Assembly (NCBI RefSeq): GCF_000482325.1
Contig: NZ_AXVA01000005.1
Location: 385,653 to 449,652, forward strand
DNA from: Bacillus sp. UNC438CL73TsuS30
GTDB lineage: Bacteria > Bacillota > Bacilli > Bacillales > Cytobacillaceae
Reading direction: 5' to 3'
DNA: 64,000 nucleotides
The notes under the pieces are model-generated. The model was not told where the DNA came from and ran no database searches. It saw only the letters and a list, made by a program, of their open reading frames with translations. The position numbers and the translations under genes were made by a program. Positions 29,220 through 36,588 of the stretch are shown here, in pieces. Within the stretch, counting starts at the first letter, position 1. Each line of letters opens with the position of its first letter.

Positions 29220-30181
29220 CTGGTTTCACCTCGAACCCCCATAATTTACACTCATTATAATACAGCGATATTAACATGGGAATGAGGTTAACATCATAAA
29301 CACTATAAGTTTAGAAAATGTTCACAATTATCGTCAAAAATTTGTAATATTTAGCTCGAAATTCTTGTACCTGAATGGTGTCTATTGAGTTATTCTAATA
29401 ATGGTTAACAAATTATAAATAAGGGGGAATCCTGCTGAAACATGTTGTATTCTGTCAGTAGTAATACCAAAAGGAGGTTATTCTCATTGTCAGCGCTATC
29501 GAAATTTTAGCCAATCGAATTATTAAAGATGCCACTCGAAACCAAGCAACTGATATTCATATCATTCCGAGAAAGAATGATACACTCGTTCAAATCCGCC
29601 TTACGAATAAACTTATTCCTCGGTTATCCCTTCCAAAAGAAGAATGCGACAAATTAATTTCACATTTTAAATTTACCGCAAACATGGATATTGGGGAAAG
29701 AAGACGCCCGCAAAGCGGTTCAATTTTTTGCGATGTCAACGGTCAATTGATGGGGCTCAGATTATCTACCCTGCCTTCAAACAATCGAGAAAGCCTTGTT
29801 ATCCGGCTTTTACCTCAACAAGAACAGATTCCATTTCACCAGCTTTCCTTATTCCCTTCAATGACAAGAAAATTACTTGCTCTTCTTAAACACGCTCATG
29901 GCTTAATTATATTTACCGGGCCAACCGGCAGTGGGAAGACCACTACCTTATATTCACTCCTCAATGAAACTGCACACTTATTCCATCGGAACGTTATTAC
30001 ACTAGAAGATCCTATCGAAAAGAATTATGATTCCGTCCTGCAGGTCCAAGTAAATGAAAAAGCGGGGGTCACCTATGCCACCGGATTAAAAGCTATTTTG
30101 CGGCATGATCCGGATATCATTATGGTGGGGGAAATAAGGGATAGTGAAACCGCAAAAATTGCTGTTCGAGCTGCGCTTACT

Positions 30182-30212
30182 GGCCATCTTGTCCTTATAA
30201 TAGGCGCATACA
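30182..30212. other. Prophage attL junction inside comGA
   Basis: ComGA similarity ends after the codons for GHLVL (30182-30196). The sequence from about 30197 is phage and leads into the integrase 3' end. The exact crossover dinucleotide cannot be fixed without the attR side or an uninterrupted comGA. Confidence 0.7.
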
Positions 30213-30245
30213 AAAAGAGGTTAGTTAAATCTAACCTCTTTTATT
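30212..30245. terminator. Hairpin terminator at integrase 3' end
   Basis: AAAAGAGGTTAG-TTAAAT-CTAACCTCTTTTA. It spans the integrase stop and would also end transcription reading in from comGA. Confidence 0.8.
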
Positions 30246-31672
30246 TCGACAGAGTCCGGTGTCTTATCCTTATTTATTTTGTCCACGGTTATAAAATCTA
30301 AAGCAATCAAAACAAATTGTTTCTTCTGTTCAATGGTCATGTACTGCCAATTCAATTTTAAATCCGTCCATATTTCCGATATATCGCTATCCTGCAAAGG
30401 TGCTTCTTTTGGAGTTAATCCTTCTAACTCTTTTCGAAGCATCTTTTCTTTTTCCTCTTCCTCTTTCATGCGCTTCTGAAAATCCCCATCGGTAATCATT
30501 TCATTCACCCAAGCATACTGCCATTTGGAGCGCCTTTTTTCAATTCCGTTTAATTCCTGCTCTATTTCCTTGATAGTTTCGGTGTGATCTTCAACAGCGG
30601 CAGTAGCTTCATTTTGCGCTAGTTCATCGGCTTCCTTGGTAAAATCCCACTTGCTTAACATTTGAATAAACTTTTGCTCGAATAAATTTTGACTGATATT
30701 CGGCAAATCGCAAAGTCCTCTCGGCTTATTCGGACAATAATAGTTATAGGAGTAATATACTTTTTCCCCCCTTTTCGTGTGAGAACTCTTACCGATAAGT
30801 CTCGAACCACAGCGGCCACACTTTAACACCTTGCTAAAAATATGTTTTGAGGTGGCCTGCCGTGGATGAATATCTTTTCTGGATTCAATTGTTTGTTGAA
30901 CTAAATTGAATTCCTCTTCTGGAATGATGGCCGGGGCTACCCCTTCCACTTCAAAATATTGGTCCTTATTCACCCGGTAATTGTAGCGACTAGTACCCAT
31001 ATAAATAGGATTTTTCAAAATATATTGGATAGGATTCATCCCCCATGCTTTGCCACTTCTAGGGTGAATACCTCTTTCGTTAAGATTTTTAGCAATCTTC
31101 CACATACCCATTCCAGATAGATAAAGACGGTATATTTCTTTGACAATGGCAGCTTCCTGGTGGTTGATCATTAGGGTAGAGTCATTAGATTCATACCCTA
31201 ATGGTGGCAGGCTGACGGTCCATTTGCCTTCTTTTGCTTTTTGCTGCATCCCCATTCTTACACGTTCTCCGAGGTTTTCCCTTTCCCATTGTGCTAAGGC
31301 GGCAACAAGGGTAATAAATAAACGCCCGATTGCGGTTGTTGTGTCGTATACTTCTGTAGCTGATTTAAACTTTACATCGTATTTATCAAACATATTCAGA
31401 AGCTTATATAAGTCCAATACAGACCGGGTAAGCCTATCCAATCGATAAACAAGAACGCAATTAAAAACACCTTGTTCAAGAGCCTTTAACATGCGCTTTA
31501 AATCCGTTCTATTTAAGTCCTTTGCGCTTTCTCCTTCGTCTACATACCACTGAACGATTTCCCACCCCTGAGAAAGCGCGTATGCCTCTAATCGGGCACG
31601 TTGAGCTGCAATGGAATAACCTTCTTCAGCTTGTTCCTCCGTTGATACCCTTATATAAATTGCGACTTTCAT
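30221..31672 (-). CDS. int: Large serine integrase
   Basis: 483 residues from the ATG at 31672 (AGGTG upstream). Resolvase domain with nucleophile S10 (AIYIRVSTEEQ), YRLDRLTRS and the EREN/GERVR helix. The recombinase domain has NPIQYILKNPIYMG. A zinc ribbon follows with C285, C288, C313 and C321, and a coiled-coil near residues 380-440. Such enzymes integrate phage DNA between short attP/attB sites and need a recombination directionality factor to excise. It sits at the junction with comGA, so it is the enzyme that targeted the gene. A phage operator lies in its upstream region (31707-31721). Confidence 0.95.
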   Translation of the reverse strand: MKVAIYIRVSTEEQAEEGYSIAAQRARLEAYALSQGWEIVQWYVDEGESAKDLNRTDLKRMLKALEQGVFNCVLVYRLDRLTRSVLDLYKLLNMFDKYDVKFKSATEVYDTTTAIGRLFITLVAALAQWERENLGERVRMGMQQKAKEGKWTVSLPPLGYESNDSTLMINHQEAAIVKEIYRLYLSGMGMWKIAKNLNERGIHPRSGKAWGMNPIQYILKNPIYMGTSRYNYRVNKDQYFEVEGVAPAIIPEEEFNLVQQTIESRKDIHPRQATSKHIFSKVLKCGRCGSRLIGKSSHTKRGEKVYYSYNYYCPNKPRGLCDLPNISQNLFEQKFIQMLSKWDFTKEADELAQNEATAAVEDHTETIKEIEQELNGIEKRRSKWQYAWVNEMITDGDFQKRMKEEEEKEKMLRKELEGLTPKEAPLQDSDISEIWTDLKLNWQYMTIEQKKQFVLIALDFITVDKINKDKTPDSVEIKEVRFN

Positions 31673-31706
31673 AATTGCACCTACTTTAAACTTAGTCACC
31701 ATAATA

Positions 31707-31721
31707 GTAACAATTAGTTAC
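31707..31721. promoter_or_regulatory. Phage operator in the int promoter region
   Basis: Perfect palindrome GTAAC-AATTA-GTTAC, 35 bp upstream of the integrase ATG. Same GTAAC-N5-GTTAC form as the sites at 33354, 33370 and 33593. Confidence 0.7.
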
Positions 31722-31841
31722 AATTTTGTGAATGTAATATATTTCCTAAGAATAAATTTAAAAAACAACTACCACTTTATTGGATATATTGTATATAATT
31801 ACAGTTGCGTTACAAATAGTTTACATTTTAGGAGAAATGCC

Positions 31842-32297
31842 ATGCCGTATGCTAAATATTTTCACAAACGACTTGAATCGTTTTACTCTAAAGTCCTTCC
31901 CTTAATAGGAAAAAAGAAATTTGAACAACCCTGTTTATCGAATCAAGAAATGTTTATAAGGATGGAAGTTCTTAGACGGAATTTTACCAAAAGACAAATG
32001 AACATTATTTCTATGATCCTTTCCCTTTCTTTTTATATTGGTAAAGAAAAAGCCATCATTCCAAAAATGCGCGACTGGGAAATTGCAGGGATATCAAAAA
32101 TCAAAGCCAGGAGCGAATTAACGCAATTGGTGGAACTTGGTGTGATTGAGTGGGATGAAGAGAAAAATATTTTTTCTTTAACAGATCCACGAGGATGGAA
32201 GGTAAAGTATCATTCGGGGTATAACGACGAACGAGCGTCGGAAATCTTCTTGCTTAACTTGAAAGATACAGGAATTTTAATTGTACCTGAGGAATAG
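31842..32297 (+). CDS. Winged-helix protein, phage replication-initiator-like, divergent from int
   Basis: 151 residues from the ATG at 31842 (AGGAGA upstream; the longer frame from 31728 lacks an RBS). Residues 55-125 (FTKRQMNIISMILSLSFYIG, GISKIKARSELTQLVELGVI) look like the winged-helix domain at the N-terminus of phage O/DnaD-type replication proteins. Its place next to int rather than in the replication module is odd, and it shares the int upstream region. A DNA-binding regulator or directionality factor is an alternative reading. Confidence 0.6.
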   Translation: MPYAKYFHKRLESFYSKVLPLIGKKKFEQPCLSNQEMFIRMEVLRRNFTKRQMNIISMILSLSFYIGKEKAIIPKMRDWEIAGISKIKARSELTQLVELGVIEWDEEKNIFSLTDPRGWKVKYHSGYNDERASEIFLLNLKDTGILIVPEE

Positions 32298-32397
32298 TTT
32301 ATTTTTTTAAATAGGGGTTCCAAAATGGTTAAGTCGAAAAGGTTATTTTTTTTGAGTGGAAGTTCGACAAGTGCGAACTATTCAGCAGACGCACCGC

Positions 32398-32628
32398 TTA
32401 TTTGCGGCTTTTAGCGCCTCTGACCGATTTCCACTCGTATAAATCATCGATGCTGCAATTTAACGCGTATGCAATGGATTTAGCTGTTATTAATGACATA
32501 GTATGTTTATTGTTTACATATTCAGATATTGTAGATTTAGGTATCTTTGTCATTTCAGATAATTCAATTTGCGTTAAATCTGCTTTTTTTAATCGATCAG
32601 CAAGTAAACACTTGCCGATTTTAAACAA
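32398..32628 (-). CDS. XRE-family HTH regulator (small)
   Basis: 76 residues from a TTG with GGAGGTG 8 nt upstream. One Cro/CI helix-turn-helix: LTQIELSEMTKIPKSTISEY followed by LNCSIDDLYEW. No additional domain. Lies between int and the main repressor, on the int strand. The upstream region has two identical 12-mers at 32647 and 32668. Confidence 0.8.
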   Translation of the reverse strand: MFKIGKCLLADRLKKADLTQIELSEMTKIPKSTISEYVNNKHTMSLITAKSIAYALNCSIDDLYEWKSVRGAKSRK

Positions 32629-32646
32629 CCAGCTTTCACCTCCATT

Positions 32647-32679
32647 GGTAAAAAAATACTATATGTAGGTAAAAAAATA
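32647..32679. promoter_or_regulatory. Direct repeats upstream of the small HTH gene
   Basis: GGTAAAAAAATA at 32647-32658 and again at 32668-32679, start-to-start 21 bp, i.e. two helical turns. Candidate autoregulatory operator for the gene at 32398-32628. Confidence 0.45.
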
Positions 32680-32753
32680 TTACTTTTGTTCTAAATTCAA
32701 TTGTATTATAATAAAAAACAAGAACACACGTTCTCCACTATGGGGGTCATTTA

Positions 32754-32843
32754 ATGAAAAAAACTGTCGATGTCGCGGAATTAATTGAAAAAATCAAACA
32801 ATCTTTAAAAGATAAAGAAAATGAAATAGAGAAAGGCGCCTGA
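32754..32843 (+). CDS. Very small phage ORF
   Basis: 29 residues, MKKTVDVAELIEKIKQSL and a charged helical tail. A near-consensus -10 (TATAAT at 32707) lies upstream, and GGGGGTC precedes the ATG. It stops exactly where the convergent repressor gene ends. Could be a short helical regulator; no homolog recognised. Confidence 0.45.
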   Translation: MKKTVDVAELIEKIKQSLKDKENEIEKGA

Positions 32844-33239
32844 TTAGGAGCCTTCCATTTGTTTCATAATACGATAAAGCTTAACGTGTTTAATCATTTC
32901 CTTTATCTCTTCATCTGTTGCGGGTTTTCCGTCTACTTCTAAGTTGTATTTGTCTTTTAATGATTCTAAGGATAAGTTTCTTTCGTATATTAGTTTATTT
33001 TCGTTTTCGTCAAAAAGGTCATCCTTTGAGAAGAAATACGAAACATCTATATCAAAACATTGTGCTATTTTCTCCAATAAATCCACAGAAGGTGCATTGA
33101 TTCCTTTTTCCAGCTTGGAAATGTGGGCATGGGATACTCCGATCTTTTCCCCCAACTCTCTCATAGATAACTTTTTCTCTGTTCTTAACTTATTTATCTT
33201 TAGACCAATTTCTAATTGTAAATCATTTTGATCGGTCAC
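32844..33239 (-). CDS. CI-like phage repressor
   Basis: 131 residues. N-terminal XRE helix-turn-helix (about 10-65: KLSMRELGEKIGVSHAHISK) and a short acidic C-terminal part (DGKPATDEEIKEMI) of the ImmR/SinR-like type, without a LexA-type autoprotease domain. Divergent from the cro-like gene at 33404 across a region full of GTTAC/GTAAC motifs. Without a peptidase domain, induction probably needs an antirepressor, ImmA-like protease or ligand. The BRO/KilAC gene at 34411 is a candidate. Confidence 0.85.
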   Translation of the reverse strand: MTDQNDLQLEIGLKINKLRTEKKLSMRELGEKIGVSHAHISKLEKGINAPSVDLLEKIAQCFDIDVSYFFSKDDLFDENENKLIYERNLSLESLKDKYNLEVDGKPATDEEIKEMIKHVKLYRIMKQMEGS

Positions 33240-33276
33240 TTTTTAACCCCCTTCCAAACCTTATTTTACATAAAAC

Positions 33277-33291
33277 GTAACTATCAGTAAA
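33277..33291. promoter_or_regulatory. Degenerate phage operator near the repressor start
   Basis: GTAAC-TATCA-GTAAA: left half perfect, right half diverged from GTTAC. Lies about 38 bp upstream of the repressor gene. Confidence 0.4.
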
Positions 33292-33330
33292 CATTTATAG
33301 AAAAATTAATGATTTTTTAACAAAAAGTTG

Positions 33331-33384
33331 TTGACCTGTAGTTACCTATGATGGTAACATAAGGTTACAGTAACGTTGAGTTAC
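33331..33384 (+). promoter_or_regulatory. cro-side promoter with two adjacent operators
   Basis: Two perfect GTAAC-N5-GTTAC palindromes at 33354-33368 and 33370-33384, one base apart. A possible promoter TTGACC (33331) ... TAACAT (33355), spacer 18, overlaps the first operator. Binding here should block cro transcription. Confidence 0.65.
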
Positions 33385-33403
33385 CAAACAAGGAGGTGTT
33401 TGG

Positions 33404-33589
33404 ATGAAAAACCAATTAGCGAAAATAAGAAAAGAAGCTAAATTAACACAAGAAGAACTGGCTGCTGCGGTTGGCATCACAAGGAACTATGTTTCTAAGA
33501 TTGAAAATGGTGGTGTATGTAGTTTAAAAGTATTATCTGCAATTGCAAAAAAATTAAATGTAAAGATCGATGATATTTTTTTAGCTTAA
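33404..33589 (+). CDS. Cro-like XRE-family regulator
   Basis: 61 residues, single helix-turn-helix (LTQEELAAAVGITRNYVSKI, LNVKIDDIFLA). Strong RBS AAGGAGGTG. First gene of the rightward early operon, facing the CI-like gene. Typical lysis/lysogeny switch partner. Confidence 0.85.
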   Translation: MKNQLAKIRKEAKLTQEELAAAVGITRNYVSKIENGGVCSLKVLSAIAKKLNVKIDDIFLA

Positions 33590-33592
33590 ATG

Positions 33593-33607
33593 GTAACTTT
33601 AAGTTAC
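33593..33607. promoter_or_regulatory. Phage operator downstream of cro
   Basis: Perfect GTAAC-TTTAA-GTTAC, directly after the cro stop codon and before the next small ORF. Confidence 0.6.
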
Positions 33608-33624
33608 ATAGAGGGGGTGACAAA

Positions 33625-33732
33625 GTGAATCAACCATCAAAAGAAACGGCAAAACTTTTACTTCAGCTGATCCGGCCCACAACAGAGAAAATCATTCGGG
33701 AGCAATTAAACAATAAATGTAAAGGTGCCTAA
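33625..33732 (+). CDS. Small phage protein
   Basis: 35 residues from a GTG, RBS AGAGGGGGTG. Helical sequence KETAKLLLQLIRPTTEKIIR with a Lys-Cys-Lys end. No recognised family. Confidence 0.5.
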   Translation: MNQPSKETAKLLLQLIRPTTEKIIREQLNNKCKGA

Positions 33733-33799
33733 TTTTAACGTTGTGGGGAGAGGGGATTTTTAGAAAAACACTTCATACAAATTTTGGGAGGTGAAATAA

Positions 33800-34084
33800 A
33801 TGAACGAGGTAAACCTTCAGGAGCTGGAAGAAAAGTATGGCGAGGAACTTGTTGAATTTTTATCCCAACGAATTGAGCAAGCAGAAAAAGATAATCACGG
33901 CACTTGGAAGATTAAAGTACTTAATGAATCAAAAGTTTTTCCTGTAATTGTGTTCTTAACTTCCAATTATACGTGGATATGCGAAATATATTTACCTAAG
34001 AAAAGAATTGAAAATAAATACATTTTATCTCTAAGCGATACTGAAGAATTAATTGTAGCAATGAATAGCTTGAAAAAAGCCTAA
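33800..34084 (+). CDS. Hypothetical phage early protein
   Basis: 94 residues, acidic N-terminal helix (LQELEEKYGEELVEFLSQRI), then a short beta-rich part. No signal or membrane segment. GGGAGGTG before the ATG. Not recognised. Confidence 0.65.
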   Translation: MNEVNLQELEEKYGEELVEFLSQRIEQAEKDNHGTWKIKVLNESKVFPVIVFLTSNYTWICEIYLPKKRIENKYILSLSDTEELIVAMNSLKKA

Positions 34085-34169
34085 CCAGGCTTCTCTTTTT
34101 ACCATCGTTGCGCAAATTGACGATGAAAAAAAGTAATAAAAGATTAATAGATGAATAGGAGCTGAAGAA

Positions 34170-34418
34170 ATGGAATTTTACAGAAAAGAAATTAAATTGG
34201 TTTTTGAACATATTGGATTTGAACTAGAAAGTGATCCTGATACCGGAATTGTGATTTTGCGGTTAAAAGAATTGTGTGTTGATGACGAACAATCTATACC
34301 TGAGATTTCTGTTTATAAAGAGAAAAACATTATTGAAGTGTATCCATTAGTTGATGAATTAAAAGAAATGATTAAAGCGATGCAGCAAATTCTCCCGGAG
34401 GGTGATGAAAATGAATGA
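34170..34418 (+). CDS. Hypothetical phage early protein
   Basis: 82 residues, mixed alpha/beta and acidic. It overlaps the start of the antirepressor gene by 8 nt, so it is probably co-translated. RBS AGGAG. Not recognised. Confidence 0.65.
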   Translation: MEFYRKEIKLVFEHIGFELESDPDTGIVILRLKELCVDDEQSIPEISVYKEKNIIEVYPLVDELKEMIKAMQQILPEGDENE

Positions 34419-35169
34419 GCTTCAAATATTCAAAAATGAATTGTTTGAAGTTGCTGTCAAATTAGATAATGGGGAATTTGTTTTCGATGTAGAACAGGTA
34501 GCTAAATGTTTGGGGATAACCGATACAAAAAATAACAAAGAGTACGTTAGATGGAATCGTGTAAACGAATACCTTCCGAAAAATTCGCCACTTGTGGCGA
34601 AAGGCGATTTCATTCCAGAACCACTTGTTTATAAGTTAGCTTTCAAAGCGAATAACGAAATTGCAGAAAAATTCCAAGATTGGTTAGCCATCGATGTTAT
34701 TCCATCCATTCGAAAAAATGGCGGCTACATAGCAACCAATGAAGATGATACCGACGAGGATATTTTAGCAAGAGCCGTGTTAGTGGCCCAAAAATCCATA
34801 GAAAAGAAAAATCAAATCATCGCAGCACAGCAAAAACAACTTGAAGAGCAGCAACCATTGGTTTCATTCGCTAGGATCTGCATGCAATCCACTGAATCAA
34901 TAAAAGTTGGGGAATTAGCAAAGATGATGGTTAGTCACGGGATTGAAACTGGTCAAAATAGATTATTCATCAAATTACGTGAATGGGGATTAGTTTTTAA
35001 ATCTTCTACGGAACCAACCCAGAAAGCTGTTGAGAGTGGATATTTTGAAATCGCTCAAGGTGTTAAACAAAAACCGAATGGAGAAGCATTTACATGGCGC
35101 ACTCCATATGTAACTCCGAAAGGTCAAATGTATATCGCAAACCGATTACAAAAGGAGGCAACAGCCTAA
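34411..35169 (+). CDS. Phage antirepressor (BRO-N plus KilAC)
   Basis: 252 residues from the ATG at 34411 (GGAGGGTG upstream). N-terminal BRO domain (about 1-100: VFDVEQVAKCLGITDTKNN, FQDWLAIDVIPSIRKNGGY), a coiled-coil, and a C-terminal KilAC/ANT domain (SIKVGELAKMMVSHGIETG, YVTPKGQMYIANRL). Proteins of this type counter phage repressors and favour lytic growth. Confidence 0.9.
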   Translation: MNELQIFKNELFEVAVKLDNGEFVFDVEQVAKCLGITDTKNNKEYVRWNRVNEYLPKNSPLVAKGDFIPEPLVYKLAFKANNEIAEKFQDWLAIDVIPSIRKNGGYIATNEDDTDEDILARAVLVAQKSIEKKNQIIAAQQKQLEEQQPLVSFARICMQSTESIKVGELAKMMVSHGIETGQNRLFIKLREWGLVFKSSTEPTQKAVESGYFEIAQGVKQKPNGEAFTWRTPYVTPKGQMYIANRLQKEATA

Positions 35170-35264
35170 TGCTAATTAATTTCCTAGTAGCGATTATCGT
35201 CGCTTTTGTCGCTGGAATGACTTTTCAAAGATTTCAATCTAAGGGATGTGAAGGGAATGAGTAA
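35169..35264 (+). CDS. Small single-pass membrane protein
   Basis: 31 residues, MLINFLVAIIVAFVAGMTFQ then a short polar tail. Start overlaps the previous stop (TAATG). Phage-encoded, function unknown. Confidence 0.55.
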   Translation: MLINFLVAIIVAFVAGMTFQRFQSKGCEGNE

Positions 35265-35601
35265 GGTTCTTTTAACTAACGAGCAGGCAACAGCATTAGA
35301 AAGCGCCATCAATTGCTCAAATGGCAATAAAGCAAGCATCATCGATTGGAAGGTTAGGGAACTATTTGGAGGTGATGAAGAAGCATTAAATAAAGTTGAA
35401 TTGGACGATCTTATCCGGGCTCTTTATATCGGATACGAAGTTTATGAAATTCCTGAGAATTGCGGTATTGATGCAATGGGAGACGAGATTATTACGGGGG
35501 ATACCATTTTAGAACACGATGGTGAAATTATTTTGGAAACAAATGCAATTGCATACCTAGTGGGATTTTTAGGAGCTGCAAGAAAAGTCGCGGGGGAATA
35601 A
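35257..35601 (+). CDS. Hypothetical phage protein
   Basis: 114 residues from the ATG at 35257 (in-frame GTG at 35248 also possible). N-terminal LLTNEQATALESAIN, followed by an acidic alpha/beta domain. Resembles small DUF-type early phage proteins of bacilli; not assignable. Confidence 0.65.
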   Translation: MSKVLLTNEQATALESAINCSNGNKASIIDWKVRELFGGDEEALNKVELDDLIRALYIGYEVYEIPENCGIDAMGDEIITGDTILEHDGEIILETNAIAYLVGFLGAARKVAGE

Positions 35602-35698
35602 AAAGCCCGATGCTACCAACATCGGACCCTAAAGAAAAAACCTTATTTTTATTGTATCACGGACATGTCCAATTTATTACAAAAGAGGCGAAAATCCA

Positions 35699-36547
35699 AT
35701 GGCAAAATATAGATTTGTCCACACAGAGTTTTGGCAGGACGCTAAGGTGCTCGAAGAAATGACACCCGAGGATAAATATTTTTATCTTTACCTTTTGACA
35801 AATCAGAATACAACTCAAATAGGAATATACCAAATTACGAAAAAGCAAATGGCTTTTGATTTAGGTTATTCAATCGAGTCCGTCAACAGCCTTTTAAAAC
35901 GATTTATTAATGATCATAAAGTTATTAAATATAACGAGGATACTAAAGAAATAATCATTTTGAATTGGGCAAAGTACAACATTACTAAAAGTCCAAAAGT
36001 ATTAAGTTGTATAAAAAAAGAATTATCGCAGGTGAAGAATCAAGAATTTGTTTCTTTGTTTTTAGAACAAGCAAATTATTTTGGATACCCTATCGATACC
36101 ATATCCATAGACTATGGGGAAAAAGAAAAAGAAAAAGAAAAAGAAAAAGAAAAAGAAAAAGAAAAAGAAAAACAACAAAGTGTGTCGGCTGATGATTTTT
36201 ATCAGCAAAATTTCGGAATATTAAATCCTTTCATTGCCGAGAGCATTGAACATTGGGTTAATGATCTGAGTGAAGAAATAGTAATTGAAGCTTTAAAACG
36301 AGCATTGTTCCAGCAAAAGAAATGGAGTTATGCAGAGGGTATATTACGGAATTGGGTTAATCAAAATGTTCGTAGTTTAGAAGATGTACAAGCCTTAGAT
36401 AAAGAGTTTGAAAGAAGAGGAAATAAACCTAAGCAATCTTTATTTGAGCAAGGTGAAGCAAGTAAACAACGGCAGGCATCTATTAAGCCAATGACTAAGG
36501 AAGAGCAGGAAAAAATGAAACGGATGGAGGAGGAGCTACCATATTAA
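35699..36547 (+). CDS. Phage replication initiation protein (DnaD-like) with (EK)9 linker
   Basis: 282 residues. N-terminal winged helix (about 1-110: YFYLYLLTNQNTTQIGIYQI, LGYSIESVNSLLKRF), a linker made of nine Glu-Lys pairs encoded by nine tandem GAAAAA units, then a DnaD-type C-terminal domain (about 160-245: YQQNFGILNPFIAESIEHWV, YAEGILRNWVNQNV). It recruits host replication machinery together with the DnaC-like loader that follows. RBS is weak (AAGAGG). Confidence 0.85.
   Translation: MAKYRFVHTEFWQDAKVLEEMTPEDKYFYLYLLTNQNTTQIGIYQITKKQMAFDLGYSIESVNSLLKRFINDHKVIKYNEDTKEIIILNWAKYNITKSPKVLSCIKKELSQVKNQEFVSLFLEQANYFGYPIDTISIDYGEKEKEKEKEKEKEKEKEKQQSVSADDFYQQNFGILNPFIAESIEHWVNDLSEEIVIEALKRALFQQKKWSYAEGILRNWVNQNVRSLEDVQALDKEFERRGNKPKQSLFEQGEASKQRQASIKPMTKEEQEKMKRMEEELPY
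36119..36172 (+). repeat. (GAAAAA)9 hexanucleotide repeat
   Basis: Nine perfect units inside the replication gene, in frame, encoding alternating Glu-Lys. Length changes by whole units would keep the frame. Confidence 0.95.
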
Positions 36548-36588
36548 AAAGCATTCAAAGCTTATCAGATTTATTAGGTCCGGCACGA

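Larger units (their letters stand above)
29486..30301 (+). pseudogene. comGA: comGA, competence pilus assembly ATPase, 3' truncated by prophage
   Basis: The frame from 29486 encodes about 237 residues of ComGA and then 34 phage-derived residues to a stop at 30299-30301. Homology starts at once (SAIEILANRIIKDA, ATDIHIIPR). Walker A FTGPTGSGKTTTLYSLL, Asp box ITLEDPIE, Walker B HDPDIIMVGEIRDSETA and TGHLVL are intact. The usual TSLHT continuation is replaced at about 30197. The C-terminal third is missing, so DNA-uptake pilus assembly should fail. The only well-placed initiator after AAGGAGG is ATT at 29486; no ATG/GTG/TTG is in frame upstream of 29684. Confidence 0.9.

Noticed and set aside
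29220..29485. ComK boxes upstream of comGA
   Set aside because: Several A/T-tracts are present, but none gives a clear AAAA-N5-TTTT pair at expected spacing; not reported as a feature.
29487..29510. TTG at 29487 as comGA start
   Set aside because: Well spaced from the RBS but out of frame with ComGA; it stops after seven codons, and no convincing slippery site would restore the frame.
30150..30260. tRNA gene as attachment site
   Set aside because: The junction lies inside comGA coding sequence; no cloverleaf is present, and serine integrases often use protein genes.
31140..31448. Plus-strand ORF within the integrase
   Set aside because: Shadow of the integrase gene; no RBS or protein signature.
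33341..33358. GTTACC-N6-GGTAAC as the operator unit
   Set aside because: This inverted pair arises from neighbouring half-sites; the consistent unit at all perfect sites is GTAAC-N5-GTTAC.
36119..36172. CRISPR-like repeat array
   Set aside because: It is a contiguous microsatellite without spacers, in frame in a coding region. No CRISPR array is seen elsewhere in the window.
36007..36192. RKRKRK-type ORF over the hexanucleotide repeat
   Set aside because: It is another reading frame of the (GAAAAA)n repeat inside the replication gene.
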